Shown in pieces: positions 18,174 through 26,127 of a stretch of 64,000 nucleotides of DNA. Origin of the DNA: Clostridium_AD sp050717545 (lineage in GTDB: Bacteria; Bacillota; Clostridia; Clostridiales; Clostridiaceae). A program made the translations under genes and the position numbers. Location: contig NZ_JBOITN010000030.1 in NCBI RefSeq assembly GCF_050717545.1, positions 96,738-160,737 of the forward strand, given 5' to 3'. The notes beneath the pieces were generated by a model. The model made no database searches. It saw nothing but the letters and a program-made list of their open reading frames with translations, and had not been told where the DNA came from. Numbering within the stretch: the stretch's first letter is position 1; each line of letters starts with the position of its first letter.

Positions 18174-18666
18174 TAGCTTTCCCCTCTACAAAAAAGTTAT
18201 GTGGCATACTTTTAAAAGAATATTCATTGAGTCTAGGGGTGTAAAGAAGATTCTCTTCTCCAAGTATTAGTTCGCTTATAAGCATTATCCTTTTTCCTCT
18301 AATTAAATTTGTAACGAATCCGGATGAAATTATAACCCCTTTTATTTTAAATGTATCACATGTAAAAGTAATATCCTCCACCATTCCAAATACGTTGCTT
18401 GATTTATCTATTACGTCCATATTAATAAAACTATGTAGACACAGGTGTTTATCTTTCCCCACCTTTTTGACTACCATATTCTTATTAAAATATATGATAT
18501 CTTCTTTTAAAACAATTAAATTTCTATGAAAAAATTTATATGGCGATATTAAGAATCCAATTACATTTCCTTCATTAAAATCTACTAGTAAATCTCTTAT
18601 AAATCCAATTTTTGTACCCTGCGCGCTTACGACATCCATAAATATAAAATCCTTGCTTTTAAACAT
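18160..18666 (-). CDS. PRC-barrel domain protein
   Basis: Cytoplasmic protein of 168 residues with two PRC-barrel-like repeats: the first includes GTKIGFIRDLLVDFNEGNVIGFLI, given as a landmark around 17-40, and the second SSNVFGMVEDITF with IKGVIIS. PRC barrels serve RNA processing (RimM) and membrane-associated scaffolding. The 14-base overlap with the AI-2E gene indicates joint translation and perhaps regulation of the transporter, which is inference. Confidence 0.8.
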   Translation of the reverse strand: MFKSKDFIFMDVVSAQGTKIGFIRDLLVDFNEGNVIGFLISPYKFFHRNLIVLKEDIIYFNKNMVVKKVGKDKHLCLHSFINMDVIDKSSNVFGMVEDITFTCDTFKIKGVIISSGFVTNLIRGKRIMLISELILGEENLLYTPRLNEYSFKSMPHNFFVEGKANEKN

Positions 18667-18877
18667 ATTATCTCCTACATTAAAAATATATTATTCTTAT
18701 TTGTAGTTATGCTTTCCAATCAAGCCTTAAATTATTACATAAATTTAATATATATAAGTAGCTATTCGTTCTATTGCTTATATATATATTAAATAGTATA
18801 GTTATCTAATAAATTCACTTTCATAAATCCTTGTTTACTTTATTTATTTTTTAAAAAGAAAGCGGTGAAATTTAATA

Positions 18878-20104
18878 ATGCAAAAATTAACTATATCTAT
18901 GTTTATTACCTTTGTTTTACTTCTAACTGGCTGCAAAAACGTGAATTCAAACATTAAACCTATTGCCATTCCAAAACCAAATACCAATGCAACTAAACCC
19001 CAAGTTGAAACAATTGATATACTCAAAACTAAAATTAATGCCATGAGCATAGATGAAAAAATTGGTCAGCTTGTAATTGTTGGACTTGATGGATTCGCAC
19101 CGGATGTTAATATTACTAATTTAATTAAAGTACATAAGATTGGTGGGGTTATTTTATTTGGAAATAATATTAAAGATTCAAATCAATTAGTCAAACTAAC
19201 TAATTCCTTCAAAACTATAAATTCCCAAAATAAAATACCATTATTTATTTCTGTAGATGAAGAAGGTGGTCGAGTATCAAGAATGCCAGGCGAAATTAAA
19301 AAACTACCTTCAAATCAAGTTATAGGAAAAACTAATGATGGTGACCTAAGTTATAATATTGGAAAAGTTATTGGAGAAGAACTTAAATTATTTGGATTTA
19401 ATATGAATTTTGCTCCTGTTTTAGACATAAACAGTAACCCTAATAATTCTGTAATAGGAGATAGATCCTTTGGAAATAACCCAGCAATTGTCACTAAATT
19501 AGGTATTAAAACGATGAAGGGCATATCATATAGTAATATAATTCCCGTGATAAAGCACTTTCCTGGACATGGAGACACGGCAGTTGATTCCCATGTAGGA
19601 CTTCCCGTAGTGAATAAAGATTTGAAGTCACTTAGTAGCTTCGAACTAGAACCTTTTAAAGAGGCTATGAAAAATAACGCAGATACCATTATGGTCGCCC
19701 ATATAGTACTTAATAAAATAGATCCCGTTTATCCATCAAGTATGTCAAAATCCGTTATAACGGATATATTAAGGAAATCTTTGAATTTTTCTGGAGTAGT
19801 TATAACAGATGATATGACAATGGGAGCCATTATGAAAAATTATAAAATTGGTGACGCTGCTGTTAAATCTATAAACGCAGGAAGTGATATCGTCCTCGTA
19901 TGTCATGGATTCAACAATGAGTTAGAAGTAATTAATTCGCTAAAAGCTGCACTTAATAATAATGTCATATCGGAAAGCAGGATAGATAAGAGTGTATATA
20001 GAATTCTAAAACTCAAAGAAAAGTACGGTATTAATAATGTAACAGTAAGTCCAGTAAATATTTTTAATCTTAATGATAAAATTGAAAACTTATTTAGCAA
20101 ATAA
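18878..20104 (+). CDS. nagZ: Lipoprotein glycoside hydrolase family 3, beta-N-acetylhexosaminidase
   Basis: Removes terminal N-acetylglucosamine from muropeptides outside the membrane. The 408-residue protein begins with a signal peptide and lipobox LLTGC (Cys19). The GH3 core has ISVDEEGGRVSRM, the His/Asp motif KHFPGHGDTAVDSH, and the probable nucleophile in VITDDMTMGAI. Only the N-terminal catalytic domain is present, as in NagZ-type enzymes. The ribosome binding site (AAAGAAAGCGGTGA) is weak. Transcription is divergent from the PRC-barrel gene. Confidence 0.92.
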   Translation: MQKLTISMFITFVLLLTGCKNVNSNIKPIAIPKPNTNATKPQVETIDILKTKINAMSIDEKIGQLVIVGLDGFAPDVNITNLIKVHKIGGVILFGNNIKDSNQLVKLTNSFKTINSQNKIPLFISVDEEGGRVSRMPGEIKKLPSNQVIGKTNDGDLSYNIGKVIGEELKLFGFNMNFAPVLDINSNPNNSVIGDRSFGNNPAIVTKLGIKTMKGISYSNIIPVIKHFPGHGDTAVDSHVGLPVVNKDLKSLSSFELEPFKEAMKNNADTIMVAHIVLNKIDPVYPSSMSKSVITDILRKSLNFSGVVITDDMTMGAIMKNYKIGDAAVKSINAGSDIVLVCHGFNNELEVINSLKAALNNNVISESRIDKSVYRILKLKEKYGINNVTVSPVNIFNLNDKIENLFSK

Positions 20105-20109
20105 GTTTA

Positions 20110-20164
20110 AATAAAACTACATTTATTAGTAAATTAGTAATTCTATTAATGATGCAGTTTTATT
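20110..20164. terminator. Bidirectional terminator between nagZ and second nifU
   Basis: AATAAAACTACA and TGCAGTTTTATT pair with one mismatch around a long loop in the gap between the convergent genes. The A/T flanks fit termination in both directions. Confidence 0.55.
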
Positions 20165-20172
20165 AAATGTAT

Positions 20173-20571
20173 TTATTTTAAATTACTCTTCCAAGGTTCA
20201 AGTAGTTGTGACTTTCTATAATTGTTTATTGCATTATGTATAGTTTGCTCAGCAAGTACAGAGCAATGCTCTTTTAAAGCCGGTAATCCTTCTAGTGCTT
20301 CAATTACAGACTTATTAGTTAGATTCCATCCTTCCTCTAACGTTTTCCCCTTTATAAGCTCTGTAGCAATGCTAGACGATGCAATAGCTGAGCCACAACC
20401 AAAAGCCTTGAACTTAACACTTTTTATTATATTATTCTCAACCTTTATATAAATTTTCATTATATCGCCGCACTTAGGATCGCCTGCCTCTCCTATACCA
20501 TTTGCATCACCTAATATACCCATATTTCTAGGGCTGTAAAAATGTTCCATAACTTTATCGCTGTACATCAT
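20173..20571 (-). CDS. Second NifU/IscU-like iron-sulfur scaffold
   Basis: Paralogue (132 residues) of the scaffold at 21786-22214. It keeps all three cluster-ligand cysteines and the adjacent Asp: KCGD, GCGSAIASSS and HCSVLAE. The two proteins are alike from end to end except for the C-terminus. This copy lies beyond the mnmA terminator, so it may be expressed separately. It may be a tandem duplicate for a different client set or growth condition; nothing in the sequence decides this. Confidence 0.92.
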   Translation of the reverse strand: MMYSDKVMEHFYSPRNMGILGDANGIGEAGDPKCGDIMKIYIKVENNIIKSVKFKAFGCGSAIASSSIATELIKGKTLEEGWNLTNKSVIEALEGLPALKEHCSVLAEQTIHNAINNYRKSQLLEPWKSNLK

Positions 20572-20620
20572 AATTTATCTCCTCTTAATACATAATTGAT
20601 ATTTTGATTTTTATAAAAAG

Positions 20621-20654
20621 GAGGGATATCTAGTTTCTTAACTAGATATCCCTC
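20621..20654 (-). terminator. Terminator of the isc-mnmA operon
   Basis: Perfect 15-base arms, GAGGGATATCTAGTT and AACTAGATATCCCTC, enclose a four-base loop. On the minus strand it is followed by CTTTTTA. Confidence 0.9.
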
Positions 20655-20697
20655 TGCTTTTATGTTCTATTAAAGTAGCTTCATCTCTAATATATAT

Positions 20698-21774
20698 TTA
20701 TAAAATTTTCTCTATTATTCCTCCACCCACTACTAAGTTATCTAAATAGAAAACTACTGATTGACCTTTGGTTATAGCTCTTTGTTTCTCATCAAAAACA
20801 ACTTTTACCCTGTCAATTCCTATTGGAATTAAAGTTGCTGCTTGAGGCCTTGCCGAATATCTTATCTTAGCCGTTATTCTTAAATTTGACTCTAGTTTAT
20901 CAAATATTATAAAATTCAAGTCTTTTGCTATTAGTCCTGTTTTAAAGATATCCTCCTCATCTCCTACTACTACTTGGTTAGTTTGAGGATTAATATCATT
21001 AACATAAACAGGTTTTCCAACTGCCATTCCTAGGCCCTTACGCTGCCCTATAGTATAGTACACTATTCCTTTATGCCTGCCCATAACCTTTCCCTCTTTA
21101 TCAACAAAGTTTCCTGGCTTTATTTCCCTGCCACTATACTTTTTAATATAAGCTCCATGATCATTATCAGGTATAAAACAAATTTCTTGGCTATCCCTTT
21201 TTTTAAAAACTTCTAGTCCTATTCTCTCTGCAATATTACGTATCTCAGGTTTTGAATAGTCCCCACAAGGCATTAAAGTGTGACTCAGTTGCTCTTGTGT
21301 TAAAGTATATAGAGCATAAGTTTGATCTTTCCAGTCATCTTCTGATTTCTTAAGTAAATATCTATCTTCTTCTTTTTCAATTTTAGCATAATGACCTGTA
21401 GCAATATAATCAGCTCCAAGGGCCTTCGCCTTTCTTAAAAATTCTTCAAACTTTATCTTTTTATTACAGACAATACAAGGATTAGGTGTTCTACCGTCCA
21501 TGTACTCATCAATAAAGTTATCAATAACATTTGTTTTAAAAACATCTTTAAAATTCATTACATAAAACGGTATGTCTAACACATCAGCAACTCGTCTTGC
21601 GTCATTTGCTGCCGAAATAGAACAACATCCGCCTTCGTTTTCTTCATAATCAGGGTTGTCAGGTGAAAGTTTCATCATAATTCCTATAACTTCATAACCT
21701 TTTTCTTTCAAAAGATATGCAGCTACAGAGCTATCTACCCCACCACTCATTCCAATAACTACTTTTTTTTTCAT
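20698..21774 (-). CDS. mnmA: tRNA-uridine 2-sulfurtransferase MnmA
   Basis: Adds the 2-thio group to U34 of tRNA-Lys, Glu and Gln. The 358-residue protein has the PP-loop SGGVDSS at 10-16 and the catalytic cysteines Cys100 (PNPCIVC) and Cys199 (SQEICF). It is the last gene of iscR-nifS-nifU-mnmA, so the desulfurase NifS is the likely sulfur donor. A strong terminator follows. Length and motifs are normal. Confidence 0.97.
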   Translation of the reverse strand: MKKKVVIGMSGGVDSSVAAYLLKEKGYEVIGIMMKLSPDNPDYEENEGGCCSISAANDARRVADVLDIPFYVMNFKDVFKTNVIDNFIDEYMDGRTPNPCIVCNKKIKFEEFLRKAKALGADYIATGHYAKIEKEEDRYLLKKSEDDWKDQTYALYTLTQEQLSHTLMPCGDYSKPEIRNIAERIGLEVFKKRDSQEICFIPDNDHGAYIKKYSGREIKPGNFVDKEGKVMGRHKGIVYYTIGQRKGLGMAVGKPVYVNDINPQTNQVVVGDEEDIFKTGLIAKDLNFIIFDKLESNLRITAKIRYSARPQAATLIPIGIDRVKVVFDEKQRAITKGQSVVFYLDNLVVGGGIIEKIL

Positions 21775-21785
21775 TTATTAATCAC

Positions 21786-22214
21786 CTATTCTCCGTGTAC
21801 TTCACCATGTATATCGTCATGTTCTACAAAATCCCATGCTTCAAGTCCAGCCTTAATTCTATAATCATTTATCGCTTTGTGAATAGCTTCTTCAGCAAGC
21901 ACTGAACAATGCATTTTTATTGGTGGAAGTCCATCTAACGCTTCAGCCACAGCTACATTTGTAAGTATCCATGCCTCTTCTATAGATTTACCTTTAATTA
22001 GTTCTGTTGCCATACTTGATGATGCTATAGCTGATCCACAACCAAATGTCTTAAATTTTGCGTCAACAACTATATTATCTTCTACTTTTAAATAGACTTT
22101 CATTATATCTCCACATCTAGCGTTACCAACTTCTCCAACTCCGCTAGCATCTATAATTTCTCCTACATTTCTTGGATTTGTAAAATGATCCATAACTTTT
22201 TCACTGTACATCAT
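21786..22214 (-). CDS. nifU: Iron-sulfur scaffold protein NifU/IscU
   Basis: Scaffold on which NifS-derived sulfur and iron form clusters, 142 residues. Ligands are in RCGD, GCGSAIASSS and HCSVLAEE. The C-terminal tail is rich in His and acidic residues (EHDDIHGEVHGE), which the second scaffold lacks. It starts two bases after nifS ends, so the pair is translationally coupled. This N-terminal-type NifU is the single-domain form of clostridia. Confidence 0.96.
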   Translation of the reverse strand: MMYSEKVMDHFTNPRNVGEIIDASGVGEVGNARCGDIMKVYLKVEDNIVVDAKFKTFGCGSAIASSSMATELIKGKSIEEAWILTNVAVAEALDGLPPIKMHCSVLAEEAIHKAINDYRIKAGLEAWDFVEHDDIHGEVHGE

Positions 22215-22215
22215 A

Positions 22216-23400
22216 TTATTTTTCCCCTTTCTTTAAGAAGTCATCCCATAATGGTGACATATCTCTTAATCTTTGAATAACCTTTGGTACATTTTCTAAT
22301 ACATAATCTACTTCTTCCTCAGTTGTCTCATCGCCTAATGATAATCTTAATGAACCATGAGCAATTTCATGTTCAAGACCTATTGCAAGTAACACATGTG
22401 ATGGATCCAAAGAACCAGATGTACATGCACTTCCACTAGAAGCCGCAATACCTTTTGCATCTAACATTAATAATATAGACTCACCTTCTACAAATCTGAA
22501 ACAGATGTTTGAATTACCTGGAAGTCTTTTTTCACCTATTGGACCATTTAGTCTTGTATAAGGTACTTTTAACAACCCATTCATAAGTTTATCTCTTAAA
22601 AAAACTAGTTTTTTATTGTTTTCCAACATATTTTGCGATGCAAGTTCAAGTGCTTTACCGATTCCAACTATACCAGCAACATTTTCTGTACCGCCTCTTC
22701 TATTTCTTTCTTGTCCACCGCCATGTATTAAATTATCTATCTTAACACCTTTTTTTATATATAAAGCTCCTATGCCTTTAGGACCATAAAATTTATGTCC
22801 AGCAAGAGACAATAAATCTATATTCATTTCTTTTACGTCTACTGGAATATGCCCTACTGCTTGAACTGCATCTGTATGGAAAAGCACATTTTTACTTCTG
22901 CATAATGCTCCTATTTCTTTTATTGGCTGTATTGTTCCGATTTCATTATTAGCAAACATTATTGTTACTAAAATAGTTTTATCTGTAATTGCATTTTCTA
23001 AATCCTTTAAGCTAATAAATCCTAACTCGTCAACAGGTAGATAAGTGATTTCGAATCCATTCTTAGCTAAGTATTCACAAGTATGTAATACTGCATGATG
23101 TTCAATTGCTGTTGTTATTATATGATTACCTTTTTTCTTATAAGCCGAAGCTATTCCTTTAATAGCCCAATTATCTGATTCAGAGCCACCACCAGTAAAA
23201 TAAATTTCACTTTCATTTGCATTTATTGCTTTTGCTACTTTTGTTCTTCCAATATCAACAGCTTTTTTAGTTTCTCTTGCCAAAGTGTAAATTGAAGAAG
23301 GATTACCATAATAAGTTGTAAAATAAGGCATCATTTCTTCCACTACTTCAGGTTTTGTATAAGTAGTTGCAGCATGGTCCATGTATATTGATTTATTCAT
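22216..23400 (-). CDS. nifS: Cysteine desulfurase NifS/IscS
   Basis: PLP enzyme that takes sulfur from cysteine for cluster assembly and tRNA thiolation. The 394-residue protein has the PLP lysine Lys203 in LAGHKFYGPKG and the persulfide cysteine Cys326 in SSGSACTSGS, in the long flexible loop typical of group I desulfurases. It overlaps iscR by eight bases and is coupled to nifU. Partners on context are NifU and MnmA. Confidence 0.97.
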   Translation of the reverse strand: MNKSIYMDHAATTYTKPEVVEEMMPYFTTYYGNPSSIYTLARETKKAVDIGRTKVAKAINANESEIYFTGGGSESDNWAIKGIASAYKKKGNHIITTAIEHHAVLHTCEYLAKNGFEITYLPVDELGFISLKDLENAITDKTILVTIMFANNEIGTIQPIKEIGALCRSKNVLFHTDAVQAVGHIPVDVKEMNIDLLSLAGHKFYGPKGIGALYIKKGVKIDNLIHGGGQERNRRGGTENVAGIVGIGKALELASQNMLENNKKLVFLRDKLMNGLLKVPYTRLNGPIGEKRLPGNSNICFRFVEGESILLMLDAKGIAASSGSACTSGSLDPSHVLLAIGLEHEIAHGSLRLSLGDETTEEEVDYVLENVPKVIQRLRDMSPLWDDFLKKGEK

Positions 23401-23833
23401 TATCTTTCACTCCTTTAATTAACGTCATTTCATTATAATCATCAACAATATCCTTCAGATTTATTGAAGTTGTTACGCTATCTATACTATTTTTTAATTT
23501 CTTCCATAATAATCTGGTAGCACAACAATCAATATTATTACATGCTTCATCTTCAAGGCAAGTAGAAATTTCAATTGGTCCTTCAAGTACATTAATAACA
23601 TCATATATAGTTATTTCTTCTGGCTTTCTATTAAGTATATAACCGCCCTGAGAACCTCTTACACTTTTAATAAGTTTAGCACGTCTTAGAGATGAAAATA
23701 ATTGTTCTAAATAATATTCTGAAATATTTTGTCTCTCCGATATACTTTTTATAGATACAGGTTGTTCTCCATAATTTATTGCTAAATCTACCATGGCTTT
23801 AACCCCATATCTTCCCTTCGTAGATAATTTCAA
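23393..23833 (-). CDS. iscR: Rrf2 family iron-sulfur regulator IscR
   Basis: Winged-helix regulator of 146 residues. The DNA-binding half is typical (MKLSTKGRYGVKAMVDLA, then ISEYYLEQLF and RGSQGGY). The cluster cysteines are Cys92, Cys98 and Cys104, the same spacing as E. coli IscR, with an extra Cys103. It heads the iscR-nifS-nifU-mnmA operon and probably represses it when holding a [2Fe-2S] cluster. A second Rrf2 protein at 63427 lacks these cysteines. Confidence 0.94.
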   Translation of the reverse strand: MKLSTKGRYGVKAMVDLAINYGEQPVSIKSISERQNISEYYLEQLFSSLRRAKLIKSVRGSQGGYILNRKPEEITIYDVINVLEGPIEISTCLEDEACNNIDCCATRLLWKKLKNSIDSVTTSINLKDIVDDYNEMTLIKGVKDNE

Positions 23834-23880
23834 ATAATCACTCCTTCAAAGTAGAGTGTTTTACTATACTTTCTAAATTA

Positions 23881-23909
23881 ATAATATCAACTCCTAGTAA
23901 TCTTGTCAA
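23881..23909 (-). promoter_or_regulatory. Promoter of the isc operon
   Basis: TTGACA (23909-23904) and TATTAT (23886-23881) are 17 bases apart on the minus strand, 48 bases before iscR. The spacer contains ATTACTAGGAG, which may be part of an IscR operator; that part is a guess. Confidence 0.82.
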
Positions 23910-24076
23910 GTATAAATAATGTTATTTCCACAACTATTAGACCTTCTTAAACAAAATTTCTAATATTTTCATTAATAATCTGCATTTATATCCATAATGC
24001 TCCACACTATACATTTAGTGAAGTACTAAGTTGCAGCTGCGCAGGAGATGATTTAACATCCTAAATAAATATCTCC

Positions 24077-24105
24077 TTGAAATATTTCGGTATATATAGT
24101 ATAAT
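24077..24105 (+). promoter_or_regulatory. Promoter of hisS
   Basis: TTGAAA (24077-24082) and TATAAT (24100-24105) are 17 bases apart, giving a start near 24112 and a leader of only about 76 bases. The iscR-hisS gap (23834-24187) otherwise holds the divergent isc promoter, the leader hairpin and one copy of a 19-base repeat (24040-24058). Confidence 0.8.
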
Positions 24106-24130
24106 TTATAAAATACTTTGGATGCGTATT

Positions 24131-24172
24131 ACCCAAGTAGGTACCCACTTACATTGGGTTTTTATATTTTTA
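24131..24172 (+). promoter_or_regulatory. Terminator-like hairpin in the hisS leader
   Basis: ACCCAAGTAGGT and ACTTACATTGGGT pair with one bulge around an ACCC loop (24131-24159), followed by TTTTTATATTTTTAT and, six bases later, the hisS ribosome binding site AGGAGG. It looks like an intrinsic terminator or attenuator, but there is no T-box core, so the controlling signal is unknown. Confidence 0.6.
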
Positions 24173-24187
24173 TAGGAGGTATCAGAA

Positions 24188-25504
24188 ATGAATAACGAAA
24201 TCGTAAAACCATCAATACTACCTGGATTTATGGAACTATTACCAGCAGATCAAATTCAGTTCAACAAATTATCAGATATAATAAGGGAAACTTATGAAAG
24301 CTTTGGATTTATGCCTATAGATACACCCGTAATTGAGAAATCTGAAATTCTCCTTGCAAAAGGAGGCGGAGAAACAGAAAAACAAATTTATAGATTTTTA
24401 AAGGGAACTACTGATTTATCTCTTAGATTTGATTTAACCGTTCCACTTGCAAGGTATGTGGCTCAAAATTTCAGTAGCTTAACTTTTCCATTTAAAAGAT
24501 ACCAAATTGGAAAAGTATACAGAGGAGAGCGCAACCAAAAAGGACGCTTTCGTGAATTTTATCAATGTGATATTGATATTGTTGGGCACAATGAATTAAG
24601 TATTTTGAACGATGCACAAATACCGAGTATTATTTACGCTATGTTTAGTAATCTTGGCTTTAAGGATTTTACCATAAAAATAAATAACAGAAAATTACTT
24701 CACGGTTTTTTTGAAGCTTTAGAAATTAAAGATGGAGCAGATGTTTTAAGGACTATTGATAAAATAGATAAAATCGGAAAATTAACTGCCACCGAAGAAT
24801 TATTAACTAGCGGATTAACTAATGAAGTTGTAACTAAAATTTTTGAATTTATTGATATAGGTGGAACTAACCAGGAGATTTTATCACAATTAAATGATTT
24901 AAACATCATTAATGATAACTTTACAACTGGCTTAAGCGAGCTTTCGACAGTTGTAAACTATGTGAAATTATTTGGTGTTCCCAATTCTAATATTAAAATA
25001 GAACTTAAAATTTCTAGAGGTCTAGACTACTATACAGGCATGGTTTATGAAACATTCTTAGATGATTACCCATCTATCGGTTCTGTATGCTCTGGTGGTC
25101 GTTATGATAATTTAGCAGAGTATTATACAAAACAAAAATTACCAGGTGTAGGTATTTCCATTGGACTTACTAGATTATTTTATCAACTTAATGAAGTCGG
25201 CTTCTTTAAAAATGATACTTCAACTTGTATAACAAAAGCATTGGTTATTCCACAGGGTAATAATATGGATTATGCTATTTCCTTTGCAAAAGATTTAAGG
25301 GATAAGGGTGTAATTACAGAAATATACCTGGAGGAATCTAAAATGGCAAAGAAACTTGGTTATGCAAATAAATTAGGTATCCCATTTGCAATTTTTATTG
25401 GTGATACAGAATATCAAAATAAAACAGCTACTGTTAAAAACATGTTAACAGGATTACAAACAACTGTTGATTTTGACGGCGTTTATGAAATAATTATTGC
25501 CTAG
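24188..25504 (+). CDS. hisS: Histidyl-tRNA synthetase (archaeal/eukaryote/Bacteroidetes-like type)
   Basis: Class II synthetase of 438 residues that charges tRNA-His. It has motif 2 (RYQIGKVYRGERNQKGRFRE, near 104-123), the histidine-binding RGLDYYTG, SVCSGGRYDNL, motif 3 (GISIGLTRL) and a C-terminal anticodon domain (AKKLGYANKLGIPFAIFIGD). The segment LRFDLTVPLARY replaces the usual bacterial LRPEGT, a mark of the other HisRS branch. HisZ is unlikely because the catalytic motifs and anticodon domain are kept. The gene is absent from its normal clostridial place between hemZ and aspS. Confidence 0.93.
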   Translation: MNNEIVKPSILPGFMELLPADQIQFNKLSDIIRETYESFGFMPIDTPVIEKSEILLAKGGGETEKQIYRFLKGTTDLSLRFDLTVPLARYVAQNFSSLTFPFKRYQIGKVYRGERNQKGRFREFYQCDIDIVGHNELSILNDAQIPSIIYAMFSNLGFKDFTIKINNRKLLHGFFEALEIKDGADVLRTIDKIDKIGKLTATEELLTSGLTNEVVTKIFEFIDIGGTNQEILSQLNDLNIINDNFTTGLSELSTVVNYVKLFGVPNSNIKIELKISRGLDYYTGMVYETFLDDYPSIGSVCSGGRYDNLAEYYTKQKLPGVGISIGLTRLFYQLNEVGFFKNDTSTCITKALVIPQGNNMDYAISFAKDLRDKGVITEIYLEESKMAKKLGYANKLGIPFAIFIGDTEYQNKTATVKNMLTGLQTTVDFDGVYEIIIA

Positions 25505-25514
25505 ATTTCTCTTT

Positions 25515-25553
25515 AAAAAGGTCATATATTTTAACGAATATATGACCTTTTTT
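25515..25553 (+). terminator. Terminator after hisS
   Basis: AAAAAGGTCATATATT and AATATATGACCTTTTTT form a 16-bp stem with a six-base loop, ending in T6. It can serve the convergent flavin reductase gene as well. Confidence 0.9.
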
Positions 25554-25591
25554 GTAATTCAGTTATAATTATTATCAAACTTATTGATTTT

Positions 25592-26092
25592 TTACTTAAT
25601 ATAAGTTTCTACAATTTCTCCATAATATATAGTATGATAATCTTGGTTTGCATAATCACTTTGAGTTATATTTTTTACAAGAAGATCTGGATTCATCTCT
25701 TGTTTATATACTATCTTGCACTCGTAATAAAGCTCACATTCAGCTATTATTGGAGTATCAACTATTCTGCTTTCATCCAAAGATAAATTACATTCCTTTA
25801 ATTTATCAATATCTCTGCCTGATTTGCTTCCACATATAGCTAGTGCACTCTTTAGATTTTTACTTAGTGGTATACTCACAGTAAAATTATCCGAATTTTC
25901 CATAAGATCATAAGTGTATCTTGATTTACGTACAAAAACCGTAAATATAGGTTTATTCCAAGCATAACCCACACTTCCCCATCCTATAGTCATAGTATTT
26001 ATTTTCTCACCAGATTTGACTGTTAAGAATGCTCCTTTGGTATGTAAATACTTCATACCTTGATCGTAATTCTCCATAAACTTATCTTTCAT
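25592..26092 (-). CDS. Flavin reductase-like FMN-binding protein
   Basis: Predicted FMN-binding split-barrel protein of 166 residues (flavoredoxin/flavin reductase-like domain). Features are the N-terminal KGAFLTVKSGEKINTMTIGWG, the strand FTVFVRKSRYTYDLM and VSIPLS. The ATG at 26092 is preferred because GGAGG lies eight bases before it; an ATG five codons earlier overlaps that site. Members move electrons in anaerobes, but the partner is unknown. It stands alone between hisS and the AEC transporter. Confidence 0.82.
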   Translation of the reverse strand: MKDKFMENYDQGMKYLHTKGAFLTVKSGEKINTMTIGWGSVGYAWNKPIFTVFVRKSRYTYDLMENSDNFTVSIPLSKNLKSALAICGSKSGRDIDKLKECNLSLDESRIVDTPIIAECELYYECKIVYKQEMNPDLLVKNITQSDYANQDYHTIYYGEIVETYIK

Positions 26093-26127
26093 CTGTAAAT
26101 CCTCCATTTAAATTAATTTATCTATGA

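Noticed and set aside
23930..24187. T-box riboswitch for hisS
   Set aside because: No GGGTGG-NACCGCG core or Stem I motifs were found between the promoter and the start; the leader is too short.
24188..25504. HisZ (ATP phosphoribosyltransferase regulatory subunit) instead of HisRS
   Set aside because: Catalytic motifs 2 and 3, RGLDYYTG and the C-terminal anticodon-binding domain are all present, which HisZ lacks.
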